From Pomphorhynchus laevis (lineage: Eukaryota; Acanthocephala; Palaeacanthocephala; Echinorhynchida; Pomphorhynchidae), in assembly GCA_012934845.2 (NCBI GenBank), contig WNNJ02002427.1, forward strand, positions 1 through 64,000: a DNA stretch of 64,000 nucleotides. Direction: 5' to 3'. A program made the position numbers and the translations under genes. Position 1 is the first letter of the stretch, and each line of letters begins with the position of its first letter. The notes beneath the pieces are model-generated. The model did not search any database, had not been told where the DNA came from, and saw only the letters and a program-made list of their open reading frames with translations. Below are positions 26,301 to 33,600 of this stretch, one piece after another.

Positions 26301-29002
26301 ATAAGTCGTCAACGTGTCTCAAAATATTCGAGAAGAAGCATTTATGCTGCAATGGGATTCATCCGAGAGCCTGTCATGCTATGGAAACTTCTTGATTTTA
26401 ATTTTTTTAGTGTATGTGAGTTTATTAATTTTATTTGTAATTATAAACGATTTTTGTATAAAATTATTAAAATTGTATTTTTTATATTATTGTTATATTG
26501 TTATGTTATTATAATATTATTTTATTGTTCTGTAACAAAGACAAAATAAAATTGATTTTTTATTTAAAAAATATCGCATTATTAATGCGATAAATATTTT
26601 TCATTAATTTATACGAACTAAGAATTTTATTACAAAATATGTAGATGCCATAATATTTCGATCTTCCTGCTAAATTGGGCAAACGTATTGAATAATTTAT
26701 ATTCAAATTCATTTCTCATTTAAGAATGAACTCAAATTATATTAGAGATAACGCTTGTTACCTTTGTTTGCCTTTCAGTTACTAATTACACTTGAGTTCT
26801 ACACTATAAATCCAAGCATATGATTATTGCATCGTTGTTTTTCAATAGATTTGAGAGAAAATTGCAGCTAGTAATTAATTTATTGTATTTAATAATTTAA
26901 TTAATTAAATTTAATTAAATTTATTTAATTAATTTAATTGTAAAGTTTACAACAACTTTGTTGTGAACTTGTGCCAGTTGACGTTTTGACAATCATCAAG
27001 GAAATGCAATATTTGTTTATCATATTTGAGCCATATATTCAAACGATGCAAACCACTCCTATATTCAGATAATTTACTGTTTAATTAAGTCATTTTAATA
27101 TTTCAAAATACTTTGAGTTATTTATTTTCTTCTAATAAATTGAAGTTTTGTAGAGAAAAATAATTTTAAACTTTATTATTAAATATAATTTTCAGATTGT
27201 GATTTTCAGTTGGTACGCTGGATGTTAAGTACATATTTAATTATCAAATTTAAAATAATCTTATTATAGGATAACGAATCACAAACATACATACTTGACC
27301 GGCTTTAAATCATTCTTTATCCTTAATCAGTCTTTGTACAGGTCAATGACTGAAAAATACTGATCTCGAGACACCTAAAGATTAATTATGGTTGGATACA
27401 CTGATATAGACTGCACGAACATTTTTAATATACTGTATGTATAAAAATTAAATTTTTATTCAAGAAAATACATCACTAGCATGTATTTGGCCCCGCTCCT
27501 TTTTTGGGCCGAAAAATAGGGCTAACGCATGATAATATGGCAGTTTATCCTGATGATCTATAATATTATTTCTGTTACATAGTATATTATATATTAATCG
27601 AATCATAAAATATTATAAAATATCATATAAAATATTCTTACCTTATTAACATTAACATCATAAAAAAAACTTAAGATTAAAATATTTACTTTAAATTTAT
27701 ATGTAATACAAAATACGTAGATATCGTTATTTGAATTATTTCAGCAAATCCAGCATTGACCGCAAATCAAATTTAATTTGATCAAATTTAATATTTTTTG
27801 TAATAGTAAATTATTTAAAGTTTCATAATTAATTACGAATATAAAATATCCATACTGAAGAATTATGGGAATATTTAGTGTTGCAACAAGAATCAGTATA
27901 TTTATTGCAGGTCAGTCCAAATATGGATTTTAAACTTTACGCTTGCCCGGCCAGCTTCTATTTTCTAGGTGCATACAACTCTCTAAGGGATTCATGCCCT
28001 ACAAGAACTTCCGCAAATTGAATTATCATTATTTTTATTGTTGTTTCTTATATGTTCAAATTTCAAGGTAATGCAGACATTTAAAAGCATTTAAAATGCA
28101 CAATTAAACAAATATTTATAATTAATTAAGTCAAATATTTACAATTAATCGAATCACATATTTACAATCCTATGCAATATGACATTTTATCATAAAGGTT
28201 AAATTTTAAATGAAGTGAATAATTTTAAATATCGTAAGTTACAATGATTTACTTATTTAGGGATATGTCAGGCATCAGGATGTAAGTTTTCTTGTACAGC
28301 GAGCAGGGGAAACTGTTGAAGGAAGGACAATAATGCTCAAGTACTTTTCAAAGAACTATTTAAAGCTACTTAAAGTATTGGGGATTCCACTGTTTCTTGA
28401 TAAAGTCATAAAGGTAATATGTATTTCTATTTATGATTGATTGATAATAGAACAGTAATGGTAGCCCGGTCAATATCTTGGTACAAGATACTATAATTAT
28501 CAAGATAATTTCAGAAATCTTTTATATTACTTAACATATATTTACAATTAAAATATACATGTAACGGCAACATTGCTCACAACGGCATCTACCACGAGTT
28601 CGTCTAAACACAATTTATTCTGTTCCAAAATACCGGATCTGAAACAAATAAAAAGATAATATAGCAACTATCGTTAGATATTTACAATAATAGTTAATTA
28701 TTAAGAATGGAATTAAAATAAAAAATATAAAAGCGCAAATAATTATTAAAATTTCAATTATTTAGCGTGCATTTATTCATTTATCTTCTCATTGGGATTT
28801 TCAACAATTGCAGGTAATTCACCACTATATATATTTGGTATTATCTCTTTCAATAACTTAGAAGCTACTAGCCAATCATTCTGGACCTGAAATATCTCTA
28901 ACAACAAGACAATTATATGAACAGATTCGAATGAATCGTTATATTATAAGACGGGAAAGACATATTTTAAGTGAATATTTCTACAAGCAACGGATGAACT
29001 GA
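2227..29002 (+). CDS. NPEPPS-like: Puromycin-sensitive-type M1 zinc aminopeptidase, 15 exons, 5' end missing
   Basis: Removes N-terminal residues from peptides, normally in the cytosol. Exons: 2227-2352, 4494-4601, 5012-5206, 7407-7503, 9298-9446, 15212-15376, 18865-18969, 19020-19178, 19961-20161, 21068-21452, 22555-22760, 26301-26411, 28261-28413, 28766-28813, 28862-29002. They total 2349 bases (782 codons plus TGA), in frame, all with AG/GT borders. The order matches PSA-type enzymes: [36 protein letters not shown], then 18 residues to WLNEGFA, ISYCKG with the catalytic Tyr, TWTKQPGFP, and the C-terminal helical (ERAP1-like) domain. All zinc and catalytic residues are present, so the protein looks functional, but the C-terminal domain is divergent. 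About 100-150 N-terminal residues that the family has are missing and I found no exon for them in 1-2226. The gene is inflated by repeats in its introns. Family call firm; exact ortholog less so. Confidence 0.93.
2403..3930 (+). mobile_element. RTE-clade (Rex3-like) LINE fragment
   Basis: Reverse-transcriptase remnant in the first aminopeptidase intron shown here. In order: [14 protein letters not shown] and NYRGI near 2520-2580, then [35 protein letters not shown] and MDNI at 2739-3030. A decayed copy of the ADDVVLLA box and the thumb follow, with [12 protein letters not shown] at 3260-3290. From about 3540 a C-terminal region and an AT-rich tail with TTTTTTTTTCTTGCC. 5'-truncated and frameshifted several times, so dead. 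The wording of the motifs recalls fish Rex3 elements. A 28-base segment (CTTGGATTATATTAGACAGG and on) is duplicated at 2401 and 2435. Confidence 0.85.
3931..4493. other. AT-rich intron remainder
   Basis: No feature recognised between the LINE tail and exon B. Confidence 0.5.
4494..4601 (+). CDS. Aminopeptidase exon B (FPCWDEP block)
   Basis: 36 codons, phase 0. Encodes [14 protein letters not shown] and ends in AISNM, a hallmark of M1 peptidases. AG at 4492-4493, GT at 4602. Confidence 0.93.
5012..5206 (+). CDS. Aminopeptidase exon C (MSTYLVAFV block)
   Basis: 65 codons. An earlier AG at 4970-4971 would run into a stop in the required frame. The AG at 5010-5011 keeps phase 0 and gives the right spacing to [14 protein letters not shown]. 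Confidence 0.88.
5207..7406. other. 2.2-kb AT-rich intron
   Basis: Dominated by TAAT/ATATA simple sequence (notably 6290-6420). No open frame or repeat family recognised. Confidence 0.5.
7407..7503 (+). CDS. Aminopeptidase exon D (YPLPKIDL block)
   Basis: 97 bases ending in phase 1. Encodes [17 protein letters not shown]; the next intron splits the glycine codon of the GAMEN motif. Confidence 0.92.
8175..8736 (-). repeat. Left arm of a 560-base inverted repeat
   Basis: Reverse complement of about 13135-13700; I see no difference over roughly 500 bases, with a few at the outer edges. The right end carries a stem (GCTAAC/GTTAGC) followed by GAAATATC, then TTTCTTTGATCCAGCTCC, an end shared with the element at 35831-37061. 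No coding capacity. Confidence 0.9.
9061..9225. repeat. Simple repeat of AACTATAAGATAATATT units
   Basis: Imperfect tandem copies of ACTATAAGATAA and TAATATTAAA just before exon E. Confidence 0.7.
9298..9446 (+). CDS. Aminopeptidase exon E (GAMEN and HEXXH)
   Basis: 149 bases. Completes the split glycine and encodes AMENWG (substrate N-terminus recognition) and HEIAHQWFG (two zinc ligands and the catalytic Glu). Its length is not a multiple of three, so skipping it would shift the frame. It lies alone between the arms of a long inverted repeat (8175-8736 and 13135-13700). Confidence 0.95.
9447..11360. other. AT-rich intron, one perfect palindrome
   Basis: Contains the palindrome at 10911-10969 and a smaller stem around AATCACTT at 9965-10010. 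Nothing else recognised. Confidence 0.5.
10911..10969. repeat. Perfect palindrome, 28-base arms and 3-base loop
   Basis: Arms 10911-10938 and 10942-10969 are exact reverse complements with ATG between them. An RNA from either strand would form one long hairpin. Confidence 0.9.
11561..11709 (-). repeat. tRNA-derived SINE-like copy, left arm of an inverted pair
   Basis: Reverse complement of 11850-12000. Read on the minus strand it starts with a small palindrome (GTGATCCG/CGGATCAC). It then shows a pol III A-box-like CAGCATAGTGG and, just outside the arm, a B-box-like GAGTACAAATCC. The body beyond (to about 11470) holds GCCGAAAC followed by CATCAGCTGATGAG. Confidence 0.6.
11850..12035 (+). repeat. 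tRNA-derived SINE-like copy, right arm of the pair
   Basis: Starts with the same GTGATCCG/CGGATCAC palindrome. The A-box-like TGGCATAGTGG is near 11961 and the B-box-like GAGTTCAAATT near 12010. The tRNA-like head spans about 11955-12025. The parent tRNA is not clear. Confidence 0.6.
12036..13134. other. Intron sequence, nothing firm
   Basis: A 59-codon open frame at 12323-12502 and ATGGCATTATATATGG-type simple sequence at 12850-12920. No family recognised. Confidence 0.4.
13135..13700 (+). repeat. Right arm of the 560-base inverted repeat
   Basis: Near-identical inverted partner of 8175-8736. The spacer of about 4.4 kb contains aminopeptidase exon E. The identity implies a recent second insertion, a duplication or gene conversion. 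Confidence 0.9.
14060..14910 (-). mobile_element. Penelope-like element, 3' part with GIY-YIG domain
   Basis: On the minus strand, the frame at 14843-14499 matches the region after the reverse transcriptase of Penelope-like elements ([10 protein letters not shown], then [17 protein letters not shown]). The frame at 14404-14192 is the endonuclease: [20 protein letters not shown], with the YIG-type core and the C-x2-C pair, then LETRLKQHK. The RT core is absent, so this is a truncated copy in the intron before exon F. A 107-base segment just upstream (14917-15023) recurs at 16438-16544 and may be the element's terminal repeat. Confidence 0.85.
14917..15023. repeat. 107-base repeat beside the Penelope-like element, copy 1
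   Basis: Near-identical direct repeat of 16438-16544 (starts GTAATTAATATTTTAAC). Confidence 0.85.
15212..15376 (+). CDS. Aminopeptidase exon F (third zinc ligand)
   Basis: 55 codons, phase 0. Starts [13 protein letters not shown]; the Glu lies 18 residues after HEXXH as expected. It continues to FDIWTQF and SSHPIE. Confidence 0.94.
16438..16544. repeat. 107-base repeat, copy 2, with hammerhead-like flank
   Basis: Direct repeat of 14917-15023. The following bases to about 16700 contain TTGATGATC, a five-pair stem GTGAT/ATCAC and CGAAATAAAGCC. This looks like the CTGATGA-stem-GAAA signature of Penelope-like terminal repeats. Confidence 0.65.
17085..17895 (+). mobile_element. LINE 3' end (Jockey/I-like)
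   Basis: Two overlapping open segments (17053-17268, 17265-17738) give the RT thumb and connection region: [12 protein letters not shown], then [29 protein letters not shown]. The tail has AAGCCGAGAGGCTGCAGTAA and ends TAATAAATAATTT. Severely 5'-truncated, with one frameshift near 17265. Clade uncertain. Confidence 0.75.
17896..18864. other. AT-rich intron with a decayed CTGATGA-stem motif
   Basis: At 18005-18030 CTGATGA is followed by a five-pair stem GTGAC/GTCAT, but TAAA stands where GAAA would be. Otherwise featureless. Confidence 0.4.
18865..18969 (+). CDS. Aminopeptidase exon G (catalytic Tyr)
   Basis: 35 codons. Encodes [17 protein letters not shown], which holds the conserved Tyr that stabilises the transition state. 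The donor CA|GTAGGT at 18970 was chosen because it gives phase 0 and the exact family spacing to exon H. Confidence 0.88.
19020..19178 (+). CDS. Aminopeptidase exon H
   Basis: 53 codons, separated from exon G by a 50-base intron. Encodes the [14 protein letters not shown] and [12 protein letters not shown] segments found after the catalytic domain. GTATGT donor at 19179. Confidence 0.9.
19179..19960. other. Intron, nothing recognised
   Basis: AT-rich. A 65-codon minus-strand frame at 19736-19933 is low-complexity and not supported. Confidence 0.5.
19961..20161 (+). CDS. Aminopeptidase exon I (beta-sandwich domain)
   Basis: 67 codons, phase 0, AG at 19959-19960 and GTAATT at 20162. Encodes a strand-rich segment with LWMISILIS and ends SNWIK, equivalent to QWVK before the NxGxVGFY motif. 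Confidence 0.86.
20162..21067. other. Intron, nothing recognised
   Basis: No repeat or coding signal found. Confidence 0.5.
21068..21452 (+). CDS. Aminopeptidase exon J (helical domain start)
   Basis: 128 codons plus one base. Opens [13 protein letters not shown], matching the NLGTVGFYRTQY motif, then enters the C-terminal helical repeats ([18 protein letters not shown]). Confidence 0.91.
21453..22554. other. Intron with a possible coding remnant
   Basis: Around 21839-21990 a broken frame reads [15 protein letters not shown] and later [14 protein letters not shown] cannot assign it. Confidence 0.35.
22555..22760 (+). CDS. Aminopeptidase exon K (helical domain)
   Basis: 206 bases in phase 1, GTAAGT donor at 22761. 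Alpha-helical sequence matching the ERAP1-like C-terminal region; open through its whole length. Confidence 0.85.
23713..23783 (-). pseudogene. tRNA-Pro pseudogene
   Basis: T arm and most of the D arm match the two good copies, but the anticodon stem is disrupted and the anticodon region altered to a TGT-like loop. Confidence 0.75.
24182..24253 (-). tRNA. tRNA-Pro (UGG)
   Basis: 72 bases folding into a full cloverleaf. Acceptor GGCTTAG/CTGAGCC has one wobble, the anticodon stem is CTCGC/GCGAG with loop TTTGGGT, and the T loop is TTCGATT. No intron. No T-run close downstream; the first TTTT is about 45 bases away. Confidence 0.88.
24617..24688 (-). tRNA. tRNA-Pro (UGG), best copy
   Basis: Same as the copy at 24182 but with a fully Watson-Crick acceptor stem (GGCTCAG/CTGAGCC). 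Lies antisense in the aminopeptidase intron before exon L. Confidence 0.92.
25090..26110 (-). mobile_element. R2-like-domain LINE, RT fragment
   Basis: Minus strand. [13 protein letters not shown] at about 25870 is the RT motif [21 protein letters not shown] at about 25700 matches the TTQGDPLAMAMYAL block, and [13 protein letters not shown] lies near 25510. A connection region with [19 protein letters not shown] is at 25300-25220. The YADDA catalytic box is decayed. Same family as the copies at 60560-62264 and 54870-55345. Short, broken, not full length. Confidence 0.8.
26301..26411 (+). CDS. Aminopeptidase exon L (helical domain)
   Basis: 37 codons, phase 0. [20 protein letters not shown] corresponds to the family IERVLGATLLPDLIQKVL segment. 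GTATGT donor at 26412. Confidence 0.84.
26412..28260. other. Intron, AT-rich
   Basis: Contains TTGGCCCCGCTCC...GGGCCGAAAAAT near 27488, a GC-rich stem followed by GAAA, in otherwise featureless sequence. Confidence 0.4.
28261..28413 (+). CDS. Aminopeptidase exon M (helical domain)
   Basis: 51 codons, phase 0. [10 protein letters not shown] matches VRPQDTVSVI of the family; [11 protein letters not shown] matches the KFIKDNWEEL helix. AG at 28259-28260, GTAATA at 28414. Confidence 0.87.
28766..28813 (+). CDS. Aminopeptidase micro-exon N
   Basis: 16 codons between an AG at 28764-28765 and GTAATT at 28814. It fills exactly the gap left between exons M and O in the family alignment ([16 protein letters not shown]). 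Confidence 0.78.
28862..29002 (+). CDS. Aminopeptidase terminal exon O
   Basis: 46 codons plus TGA, after a 48-base intron. [19 protein letters not shown] matches the C-terminal HPAPSAERTIQQCCENI helix region. Confidence 0.87.
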   Translation, partial: KLLANHSGPEISLTTRQLYEQIRMNRYIIRRERHILSEYFYKQRMN

Positions 29003-29196
29003 TATATTTTCTAAATAGAGAAATACTGTTTATAATTTTAAACTATTTCGGTAAATTATTTTATAGCTAACTATTGTCGTGTTATATAATTTTCAGAATT
29101 TATTTTTTCGCTTTTGTTATATTTTTATGTAGGTAAAATAATAAGCATTCGAAAATTTTAATTTATCAAAGTTGTAGTAAGTAGGTTTAACAGTTT

Positions 29197-29202
29197 AATA
29201 AA
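29197..29202 (+). other. Candidate polyadenylation signal of the aminopeptidase gene
   Basis: AATAAA about 195 bases after the stop codon and the first clean copy downstream. In DNA this AT-rich the match could be chance. Confidence 0.4.
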
Positions 29203-29870
29203 GTACAAAAGTAATTTAAAGAGACGTCACAATGATCAAAAAGTTAAGTGACACCACTATATTGATACAATTCTTCCGGGTCATTTTCTCTATTAATAAA
29301 TGAAAACAACAAAATTTGTAACTATGTAAGACAATTTCACTTAGTAAAGAAGCCTGTATTTCGAAACCTTGTTAAAAAATTAAAATAAATTACTGTTCTT
29401 AAATCAAGTTCGAATATGAACTTTTGGCTTTTATGCAGTATCTCTAAATGCTCCTGCTTTACGGCTACGGTCAATATCTATGTTAATATAATCAAGTGTT
29501 GTAAAATACCTCGTATTTGAAAGCAGAATAAAGATCTCACAGATAGATCTTGCTTTTTGGTTACCAACAAAATGGTCTCCAAATAAAAAGAGTATGAAGA
29601 TTAAAAAGTTTCTGTTAATAAAATTACAAGAGAGAAGTCACAGAGGCGTTGGTCAAATATTCTCAAAATATTTAAGATATTAAATATTTAATATTTAAAA
29701 AATAAATATTAAATATTATTTAATATTTAATAAATATTAAATAATATTTATTATTACTGTTCTATCTTACGATAGAACAGTAAAATATGTAAAATACCAG
29801 ATTAGGCTAAATGCAAACATTAGTCCATTTATTCAACCGGTTTCCAGCGTCCACTTTTAGGTAACATAAC
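29203..29870. other. Intergenic, nothing recognised
   Basis: Runs of TTAAATATTTAATA at 29660-29760; no gene signal. Confidence 0.5.
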
Positions 29871-29879
29871 TCCAGTAAC

Positions 29880-30645
29880 ATAGGAGCTGTTCAGGTATCT
29901 AGACAAGAAACTTTTTTTATTCTAAAAGTAGCTCCGGCATATCTAGGCAGTACATATGATTTCTTGAAGATATTTCACACTTGGAAGAATTACGTTAAAG
30001 GTTACATAATAGCAACACTGGACATCAATTCATTGTACACGTCGATCAGCACAGCATCTAGTATAAGTATGTGAAATACTTAAGGATAATGAATTTGGAA
30101 CTGTGATAATTGATAAAATTACAAATATTCCACGAACAGTTCTTGAAGCGAATGTATTTGACTACAGAAGGCATCTATACAAACAAATAATAGGAATTGT
30201 TATGGGCACTACAGTCGGTTCTATGCATGATGGCCTATATGAAGGCAGTATATAAAACAAATTCATAAGATCATTCTAGCACAAACCTAAATTACGGCTA
30301 CGCTATATCGATGAAATAGTGATAGTTTGAGTTTAGTTTTGAAAGCAGCTTACTAGAAACCTAACGGATAACGTTTATAGACTGCCTAATCTTCAAAAAT
30401 CCAAAAGGAGAATCGCAATCCAATCTTTATGAAAAATTTAATTGTATGAAATCATATATTCACACAAACAGTGACCATCATCAGCAAGTTAAATGTATGC
30501 TGATACGGAACAAGGCTATCCGGATAAAAATGATTTGCGCTACACAAATAGAAGTTCATCGTAATTTAAATATATTTGACGCAATTGATGAAGTGTGGTT
30601 ACTAGCTAAAACCAATCAAAACCCAAAACCCAAAGAAACGACCAT
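29880..30645 (+). mobile_element. Penelope-like element, RT fragment
   Basis: Reads TYDFLKIFHTWKNYVKG then ATLDINSLYTSI (RT motif A of Penelope-like elements), VFDYRRHLYKQIIGIVMGT, and RYIDEI where RYIDDI is usual. Later frame 30446-30649 holds QVKCMLIRNKAIRI. Several frame breaks; dead copy. It ends in a strong hairpin at 30635-30698. Confidence 0.8.
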
Positions 30646-30698
30646 TTAAAGCGCTTGGGACTCCGGTGGAAGTCCCAAGCGCTTTAAATGGTAGTTTC
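30635..30698. repeat. Hairpin, 28-base arms with one mismatch, 8-base loop
   Basis: Arms 30635-30662 and 30671-30698; the inner 22 bases (ACCATTTAAAGCGCTTGGGA and two more) are exact. It lies at the junction between the Penelope-like fragment and the CR1-like LINE. Confidence 0.9.
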
Positions 30699-33600
30699 TT
30701 ATACGGGTTATGTACTACAGGCTTCATTGACATCCTACGTAGGGAGGTAGATGAACTTCAAGTACTTGTAAATACAATACGAAATCATAATCTTGTAATG
30801 ACAACAGTGTCCAAAAATGTTTACAATGAGGAGGTACAGACTCTGTCAAAATCAGCCAAGATCGTCAATGATTCGAACGCAAATATTGATTCAGATGCTC
30901 CTCGATGCCCACATGTAATGGTCAATACTACATCGTCAGTTACAGGAATCACTCCTGTTTGTACATTTTAGAGACGGCACTCAAATTCTTATACTGTTCG
31001 TCATATGGAAAGTGAACGACGCATTCTGTCAATGCTCACTCAGACAATAATGTTACCCAGAACTCTCCTTCCAATGGTCACACTTTGGTTCCACGTAATG
31101 AGAGCGTGAAGGAGCTCATGAAGGAAGCTCATCTTATATCAGCACATCTACACAATTCTAACGTCAATAGCCAATTAACCTATGTGTCAATAAATTGTAC
31201 CGATAATGCTTCCACGTTGGAAGTATCGACAACTCTCAAGCAATGTCCTCCTCAGGCAACACATTAAGCAGAAAACAATCCATCTCAGATAGGAGATATA
31301 ATATCATTGTATCTGGAATTAAAGAATTGGGTAGCGGTGATGCTCAGGTTAGCCTGGATGATGACGTTAGGATTCTTCGTACAATTCTGTCAACAAAAAT
31401 TGACAGTGAAAACCTCTATGTTGCTCAAAGCCTTGTTGTTTAGAAAGTTTTTCGTCTAGGTAAAAGAATGCCTGAGAAACCTAGATTGTTGAAAGTTTTT
31501 ATCAGTTTTAGAGAACGTCGACTTTCTGCTTCACCGTAGGTCTCGGTTACTCGGATCTTCCTTCCATATATTCCAAGATTCCCCCCCCAAGGATCAGTTA
31601 AGGAGAAAGAATGCCTTTATAGAATTTCACAAAAGACTATGCAATGTCGAATCTCATCTCTGTGTAAGAAATTTTCGAGTTGTACGGTTGAGCCCGACAG
31701 TTTGGTTCCAACCATTGATACGGGCATAGATTGTTGCCCAGATGGGTTTCGCTCAGGTGATCTTGCTAACTTTAATGATATTCATTCTATCTATATGATT
31801 TCATGTGATAGCAACATATATTTCAGTTACCCAAATGTCCGCAGTCTTGTGGCCCAATATACTGAGCTAAAATATGTTGTCTTGAAAAATGAGTATGATG
31901 TCTTCTGTATTTGTGAATCCTGGCTGCATCCTAATAAATCCGAAAACATTGTTCGGATTCCCTACTATTATTTGCTACGTTCGGATCGTCAATGTGGTAA
32001 ACATGTATGTGGTTTAGCCGCATTCATTCACAGTAGCATAGGTGTGTCTTACTTACTTACTTTTTCGGATTCCATTAACTCTTCATTTGAAGGCCTTTCG
32101 TTCTGTATTGTTCGAGGTAGGGACAAATTTGACTGTGTATTGTATCGTTCCTTTTCAGACTTTTTGGATTTAAACTTGCTGAGGCCATATCTATACCGTC
32201 TATGCTCCTCTACTCGATTTTTACTAGTCGGTGACTTTAGCCTTCCCACCAGTGATTGGGAAGGTCAGAGTTTGCTTTCATGACTTTGACTTGAAAAGGA
32301 ACTCGGTAGTTTCTTTCTCCTAGTCTTGATGCTGGTCCAAGATGTTTGTCATCCTACGTACATCGGCTTCCGATCTAATCTTGACTTAGTTTTTACAAGA
32401 GTTATTGGTGATATTTCCACCAGTAAGCTACAGTTATCACTATTTACTGTCATAGTATGTATCTTGCCACGACAATCTGCCTTCACCCTTCACTCAGATC
32501 ATGTAAAGAAATTGGGCTAAAGTTGACTTTAAGCGACTTTTAAAAGCCTTTTCTACCGAAATCAACACGTATAACTCTTCTGTGCAAGAAAGTTATGAAC
32601 ACATGTTGGCCCGCTTATTGTGAACGTCCAATATTCCCGCTCCGTTGCAGCGACCTAAATCGGGTATCTCTCGCACTCCTTGGTTCGACTATCAGGTTCA
32701 TTCAGCCCTGAAAGTTCGAAACAGATTATGGAGTAGGTCTAGAACATATCTGTCTCTTCGTATTGTGTACACTATTTCTTGAAATCTTTGTAACAAGCTT
32801 AAATTAAAAAAGACAATCATTCAAGAACAACATCGCGATGTGTATTTCTCATAATCCGAAGAGATTCTGGACCTAGGTTTGTAGTTCTTGAAGCGTTCAG
32901 ACGAGAATTAACTCCATTCAATCGTCGGATAGAGTTCTGACAAGGGAACCCCAGATTGCTGATCATCTAGAAAAGATCTTAGCAGTTCCATATAACTCTA
33001 CGGTCATGAGGTTCTTGTTCTTATCTGTGACTGAGCAATAGAGATTGAAGTAGATGATATTTATAGTGAATTATTGGCGTTGAGGCAATTTGGATCTCCG
33101 AGCCCTGATGACCTTGCACCTTTTCTGGGTCGTGCTTTAGCTTGTTCTCTCTTGGGTCATAGCTAATGCTACCAAGCGCGTCCCCTGGGTTGCGGATTGG
33201 GGAACAGCCACGGGATACTGTGGTTAGCTGCGATATAAGCGAGTAACCTCGTCGAATAAGCAGTCGTGGACAATTTAGCGTCACTACAGTGCTGGAATGG
33301 GTGATGGAGTGGCGTATGTCATTCCAATAAATACTCCAACAAAGCATAGTATATTATGACATGGCTAGTGTACTCTGCTATTAAACAAGAGCTCAGCCCC
33401 CTACAACCGGATAAGGATATGCACTTGAGTGTGCACCGGCTAGACCCACCGCTTACAACTGTAGCGATCAGTGATAGGCCGTGCAACGTGCCAGCTGATT
33501 CTTTTCTAACCGTTGCAAGACTATCAAACCATGCCTCAAAAATTTTCCATTACTAATGGACTAGGGCGTTTTTTGCAAACGACGCGTGGGTACAGAAACA

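Noticed and set aside
26800-28250. Search for a further aminopeptidase exon
   Set aside because: Exons L and M join in phase and the family alignment leaves no gap, so no exon is needed here.
33021-33347. 108-codon minus-strand frame
   Set aside because: Crosses the junction between two LINEs; antisense shadow.
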